Part shown: positions 15,010 to 18,185 of the stretch, piece after piece | Numbering within the stretch: the first letter of the stretch is position 1 | Layout of the letters: the number at the start of each line of letters is the position of its first letter | NCBI GenBank assembly: GCA_942492055.1 | Contig: CALODP010000003.1 | Coordinates: 1 to 18,185, forward strand | Length of the DNA: 18,185 nt | Direction: 5' to 3' | Source: CALODP01 sp942492055 | Lineage (GTDB): Bacteria; Bacteroidota; Ignavibacteria; Ignavibacteriales; Melioribacteraceae | Made by a program: the position numbers and the translations under genes | The notes under the pieces: model-generated | Seen by the model: only the letters and a program-made list of their open reading frames with translations | Told to the model about the DNA's origin: nothing | The model's database searches: none

Positions 15010-15378
15010 CTATTTCGGGGAATGAAGCGCTATTTTATTTCCTTCCGTATCAAAAAAGATTGCCATATAACCATTATCATCACTAATTAATGTTTTTTTC
15101 ATGATTACTTTTCCACCGGCATCCTCGATTCTATCCAGAACGACACTCAAATCCTCTCCGGCACTGAAATATATCAAAGTACCGGTTGATGAGGGAATAT
15201 ATCCTTTACCCTGACATAAGGACCCGCTTACTACTCCTGGCTCAAATGGGAAAAAAGACATTTTCACTCCCATTATTTCGGTAAACTCCATTTTTAAATC
15301 GAGAATAGTGCTGTAAAATTGTGTAGCTCTATCAATATCGGAAACAGGTATTTCGAACCATGATATTACGTTCTCCAT
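15010..15378 (-). CDS. VOC-superfamily (glyoxalase/bleomycin-resistance-like) protein
   Basis: This 122-residue single-module VOC protein has the standard opening W-F-E-I-P-V-x-D-I-D-R-A-x-x-F-Y (7-22), the middle strand GTLIYFSAGEDL, and the closing FFDTEGNKIALHS (108-120) with the conserved Glu112. VOC proteins are metal enzymes or binding proteins such as glyoxalases and dioxygenases. This short form is usually annotated only by superfamily, and not all four usual metal ligands are evident. It is the first gene of the - cluster (VOC, DUF2461, PLP enzyme, nucleotidase). GGGG about 6 bases before the ATG may serve as ribosome site. Confidence 0.85.
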   Translation of the reverse strand: MENVISWFEIPVSDIDRATQFYSTILDLKMEFTEIMGVKMSFFPFEPGVVSGSLCQGKGYIPSSTGTLIYFSAGEDLSVVLDRIEDAGGKVIMKKTLISDDNGYMAIFFDTEGNKIALHSPK

Positions 15379-15407
15379 GATCGCCCCTTTTTATTGTGAA
15401 TGATAAT

Positions 15408-15441
15408 TTGGGAACAGATTATTATCCCGAATAATTCCCAA
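15408..15441. promoter_or_regulatory. Bulged inverted repeat upstream of the VOC operon
   Basis: TTGGGAA (15408-15414) pairs with TTCCCAA (15435-15441), and TTATT (15419-15423) pairs with AATAA (15430-15434), with a 4-base bulge and a 6-base loop. It ends 29 bases upstream of the VOC start. It could be an operator or a leader hairpin; there is no T run to make it a clear terminator. Confidence 0.4.
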
Positions 15442-15576
15442 GAATGGTTCGATTCATAAAAAGATATCTAATAGTGAGGATTTCTATTTCGATGTAACCG
15501 AAAACAATACTGCTAAAGCTTTTCGATTATCCGAAATGAATAATATGATGTTGATTTTGAAAAAATGTCAGGGAAT

Positions 15577-16728
15577 TTATTTTTCGAAATAATCCACTTC
15601 GAATAAATTGATGAGCTCCCTTGTCCCCAGAACTCCGATTTTACTATTGTTTGTGAGAACAATTATTGTTTTTTTATCTTTCATCGATCTGATAAAATAT
15701 GATCTGAATCCCTTCCACCAACCGTTGTGAAAAATAATCATTGATCCGTCGGGGCGCATATTTACTCTCCATCCGTATCCGTAATTATCGTGCGGATATA
15801 ATTCCTTGTGCCCGAGAAAATATGACTCGTCTATTAATTCTTTCTTCACAAGCGTCCCTTTTCGCAAAGCCTGATCGAATTTATAGAGGTCTTCCACAGT
15901 TGAGTAAATTCCTTTATCCCCAACAACACCGTTCAGATATGTATTTTCCGCTTTTCTTCGTTTGGATATGTAACCTTTGACCTTATGATTATTCTCTTTC
16001 TCTTCCGCTTTACAATAGACATCCGTATTATACATTCCAAGTGGAACAAATATTTCACTTTCCATAAAATCGGAATAAGATTTCCCGGAAACCTTTTCTA
16101 TAATCGCGCCGAGAAGAGCATAATTTGTATTGCAATAATTATAATGACGATTGGGAGAATAATATTTCTTCGGTTGCTTCTTAATCATCATCTCCACAAC
16201 ATCAGTATTTGTTATCGCAGAGTCGCGGTTAGTCCAATATTCATCGGCAAAATAGAAATACTCCGGCAAACCGGATCGATGAATGAGAAGTTGATGGATT
16301 GTGATATTATCATATGGAAATTCGGGAAAGAATTTCCGCAAGCTATCCTGAAAAGTCAGTTTTCCCTGCTGTGCCAGAAGCAAAATTCCATAAGCGGTAA
16401 TTGGTTTGGAGACAGAGGCCAACTGGAATTTGGAATTTGTTTTCAAAGAATCTTTTGTTCTTCTTTCCGAAAACCCGAAAGCGTTTTTGTAAACCACATT
16501 TCCTTTTTCGGCAAACAGAACAGCCCCATTAAAAGAACCGTATTTATATCTCCTGCTGAAAAATCTATCTATTTTCTTTGATAGTCTTTCTTTTTCCTTA
16601 AGATCTATTTGGGGTATTACTTCCTCTTTCTTTTCAATTTTAACATCCTCTCTGCAAAAGGGGAGAAGCATTATGAAAAAGAGAGCAACTATTATTTTCC
16701 TTATCAATCCGATACCATTAAATTTCAT
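15577..16728 (-). CDS. Serine beta-lactamase-fold hydrolase, probable lipoprotein
   Basis: This 383-residue protein starts with a signal sequence that ends in LLPFC (Cys25), an atypical but plausible lipobox. The class C beta-lactamase/DD-peptidase fold is shown by SxxK at 105-108 (SVSK, nucleophile Ser105), Y-C-N at 198-200 (the Y-x-N motif) and H-N-G at 334-336 (in place of K-T-G). Members include esterases, D-aminopeptidases and penicillin-binding proteins, and most are not antibiotic-resistance enzymes; no resistance role should be assumed. No strong ribosome site is seen. TATTTTTG (16746-16739 on the - strand) matches the Bacteroidota -7 element close to the start, without a clean -33. 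Divergent from the DUF1684 gene. Confidence 0.88.
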   Translation of the reverse strand: MKFNGIGLIRKIIVALFFIMLLPFCREDVKIEKKEEVIPQIDLKEKERLSKKIDRFFSRRYKYGSFNGAVLFAEKGNVVYKNAFGFSERRTKDSLKTNSKFQLASVSKPITAYGILLLAQQGKLTFQDSLRKFFPEFPYDNITIHQLLIHRSGLPEYFYFADEYWTNRDSAITNTDVVEMMIKKQPKKYYSPNRHYNYCNTNYALLGAIIEKVSGKSYSDFMESEIFVPLGMYNTDVYCKAEEKENNHKVKGYISKRRKAENTYLNGVVGDKGIYSTVEDLYKFDQALRKGTLVKKELIDESYFLGHKELYPHDNYGYGWRVNMRPDGSMIIFHNGWWKGFRSYFIRSMKDKKTIIVLTNNSKIGVLGTRELINLFEVDYFEK

Positions 16729-16825
16729 GTCGAAGCGGCAAAAATATTAAAACTTATTGTCAGAATCATTTTTCGGAGTTATTTTCCTAAAACTATTTTC
16801 AAAAAACTGAGTGAGAGACAAAAAA

Positions 16826-17728
16826 ATGATAAACCCCGGAATCAAATTAATTATCGGTTTATTTTTGTTATCCTTTATAGCTTGTTCATCAGTCGAACAA
16901 AATCCGGAATATGTTAAAGAGATAAATAACTGGCACAAAGAGAGAATAGAAAACCTCAAGCGTCCGACAGGCTGGCTTTCCTTGGTAGGATTACACTGGT
17001 TAAAGGAGGGAAAAAATAGCTTCGGATCGTCTAAAACAAACGATATTGTAATGATTGATAAACTCCCCGCAAAAATAGGAACAATAATTTTGCAAGAAGG
17101 AAAACTTACGGTAGAACTTGGAAAGGAGAGCGGTGTATTAATAGATAGCGCACAAATTTTTACCTCTGAATTAAAAACCGACGCGGATGAAACTCCTACA
17201 ATAATGTCTTACGGTTCGTTGAATTGGTATATAATTAAACGGGGCGAAAATAGATATGGAATAAGAGCAAAAGATAGCGAAAATGATTTGCGAGTAAATT
17301 TTCCGGGAATTGAACGTTACCCGGTAGATGAGAAATGGAAAATCGACGCAAAATATATACGATATGCTCCGCCAAAGAAAATTTCCGTTCCAAGCGCAAT
17401 CGGAACAGTATCGGAAGATCTTTCTCCGGGCAAATTAGTCTTTAATATCGGATCAAAAGAATATGAATTGGACGCGATGGATTCAGGAGATCAATTATTT
17501 ATTGTATTTGCCGATCAAACTAACGGAGAAACAACTTACGGAGCCGGACGTTTCTTGGTTGTAGATAAACCTCAAACAGGGGAGTTGACAAAAATAGATT
17601 TCAATATGGCTTATAATCCTCCATGCGGATTTACTCATTTCGCAACATGTCCGTTACCTCCGAAAAATAATATGATGAAAGTAAAAATAGAAGCCGGAGA
17701 AAAGGCGTTTGCTCACAGTCATCACTAA
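16826..17728 (+). CDS. DUF1684 lipoprotein
   Basis: This 300-residue protein starts with a signal sequence and lipobox-like FIAC (Cys20). It matches DUF1684 along its length: R-P-T-G-W-L-S-L-V-G-L-H-W-L-K-E-G near the N-terminus and NPPCGFTHFATCPLPP (264-279, Cys267 and Cys275) near the C-terminus, followed by a histidine-rich end (A-H-S-H-H). The family is common in Bacteroidota and has no proven function. GTG 16811 is an in-frame alternative, but ATG 16826 follows a GAGTGAGAG ribosome-site-like run. TTG, 20 bases, TATTTTCC upstream is a possible weak promoter. The gene ends at a strong bidirectional terminator. Confidence 0.88.
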   Translation: MINPGIKLIIGLFLLSFIACSSVEQNPEYVKEINNWHKERIENLKRPTGWLSLVGLHWLKEGKNSFGSSKTNDIVMIDKLPAKIGTIILQEGKLTVELGKESGVLIDSAQIFTSELKTDADETPTIMSYGSLNWYIIKRGENRYGIRAKDSENDLRVNFPGIERYPVDEKWKIDAKYIRYAPPKKISVPSAIGTVSEDLSPGKLVFNIGSKEYELDAMDSGDQLFIVFADQTNGETTYGAGRFLVVDKPQTGELTKIDFNMAYNPPCGFTHFATCPLPPKNNMMKVKIEAGEKAFAHSHH

Positions 17729-17742
17729 ACTATTGAAAAAAG

Positions 17743-17771
17743 AAAAGGCTGTCCGTATCAGACAGCCTTTT
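17743..17771. terminator. Bidirectional intrinsic terminator
   Basis: AAAAGGCTGTC and GACAGCCTTTT form a perfect 11-bp stem with a 7-base loop. Flanking T runs on both strands make it a terminator for both the DUF1684 gene and the convergent PLP enzyme gene. Confidence 0.92.
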
Positions 17772-17800
17772 CAGTATTTATCATATTATTATATATATTC

Positions 17801-18185
17801 TTAAGGAATTTTCGCGAACGCTTCTTCCAAATCGGTGATTATATCATCCGCGTTTTCAATACCTACAGAAAGACGAACCAACCCATCGGTAATTCCGGCT
17901 TCTTCTCTGGCTTCTTTCCCCATTGTAAGATGAGTCATGCTAGCGGGATGCTGAATAAGAGTTTCAACTCCTCCCAAACTAACAGCCAATTGGCAGAATT
18001 TAACCGAATTCATGACTATTTTTCCGGCTTCAATTCCATTTGCTAATTCAAAAGAGATCATTCCCCCGGGACCATAATGTTGCTTCAATCCTATTTCATA
18101 TTGAGGATGACTTTTGAGTCCTGGGTATTTAACCCATTTCACTTTAGGATGATTTTCGAGCCATTCGGCAATCTTCATTCCGTTG
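17801..18185 (-). CDS. Cys/Met-metabolism PLP enzyme (cystathionine/methionine gamma-lyase type), C-terminal part
   Basis: Only the last 128 or so residues are in the window; the gene enters from the right edge, and the frame stays open through 18185 (N-G-M-K-I-A). The ATG at 18178 is internal. The visible part holds the C-terminal domain of the Cys/Met metabolism PLP family: V-K-Y-P-G-L-x-S-H-P-Q, GPGGMISFEL, LAVSLGGVETLIQHPASMTH and GLVRLSVGIENADDI. These enzymes carry out gamma- or beta-elimination or replacement on methionine, cystathionine or homoserine esters. The LGGVETLIQHPASMTH block suits methionine gamma-lyase or cystathionine gamma-synthase/lyase; the PLP lysine and specificity residues lie outside the window. 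Confidence 0.93.
   Translation of the reverse strand, partial: NGMKIAEWLENHPKVKWVKYPGLKSHPQYEIGLKQHYGPGGMISFELANGIEAGKIVMNSVKFCQLAVSLGGVETLIQHPASMTHLTMGKEAREEAGITDGLVRLSVGIENADDIITDLEEAFAKIP

Noticed and set aside
15985..16581. 198-codon + frame opposite the beta-lactamase-fold gene
   Set aside because: Fully antisense to a gene with intact catalytic motifs and a signal sequence; its own product shows no recognisable family.
15577..16728. Antibiotic-resistance beta-lactamase
   Set aside because: The class C fold includes many esterases and peptidases; the H-x-G in place of K-T-G and the lipoprotein form do not indicate resistance.

Overview
The window is AT-rich, gene-dense bacterial DNA. 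It probably comes from the Bacteroidota or a close relative in the FCB group. This is inferred from several signs: many lipoproteins, a TlpA-type thioredoxin with a long N-terminal extension, a DUF1684 lipoprotein, a CpdB/UshA-like nucleotidase, and one promoter that fits the Bacteroidota consensus exactly (TTG, 19 bp, TAnnTTTG). Shine-Dalgarno-like sequences are visible in front of some genes (TlpA, TfoX-C, PPK2, the DUF6051-like hydrolase, DUF2461) and missing in front of others. No rRNA, tRNA, CRISPR, transposase or phage gene was seen.

Layout. Positions 1-465 hold a degenerate 21-bp tandem repeat array that runs off the left edge. About 17 units point right, then about four point left. 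Positions 466-746 hold no supported gene. Then follow a secreted alpha/beta hydrolase (747-1613, +) and a TlpA-like lipoprotein (1653-3401, -) that face each other across a bidirectional terminator. Next is a two-gene + operon of a uridine-kinase-like P-loop protein and a TfoX C-terminal-domain protein (3538-4418). A - operon follows, with a tandem-domain MerR regulator and a DUF6051-like alpha/beta hydrolase (6316-4420). Divergent to it is polyphosphate kinase 2 (6484-7311, +). An Asp/Glu racemase-family protein (-), a trypsin-fold lipoprotein protease (+) and an orphan soluble PAS-GAF histidine kinase (+) come next.

Positions 15378-11372 (-) form a four-gene cluster: VOC protein, DUF2461 protein, D-threonine-aldolase-like PLP enzyme and CpdB/UshA-like nucleotidase. 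After that are a serine beta-lactamase-fold lipoprotein (-), a divergent DUF1684 lipoprotein (+), and the C-terminal part of a Cys/Met-metabolism PLP enzyme (-) entering from the right edge.

Most genes are housekeeping or accessory metabolic and envelope functions. The parts that most deserve a second look are the bidirectional 21-bp array, the tandem-MerR operon with two matched TRTAC-N6-GTAYA inverted repeats in its divergent promoter region, the thioredoxin that carries PEGA-like and glycogen-binding-like domains, and a long-arm inverted repeat between the VOC and DUF2461 genes.
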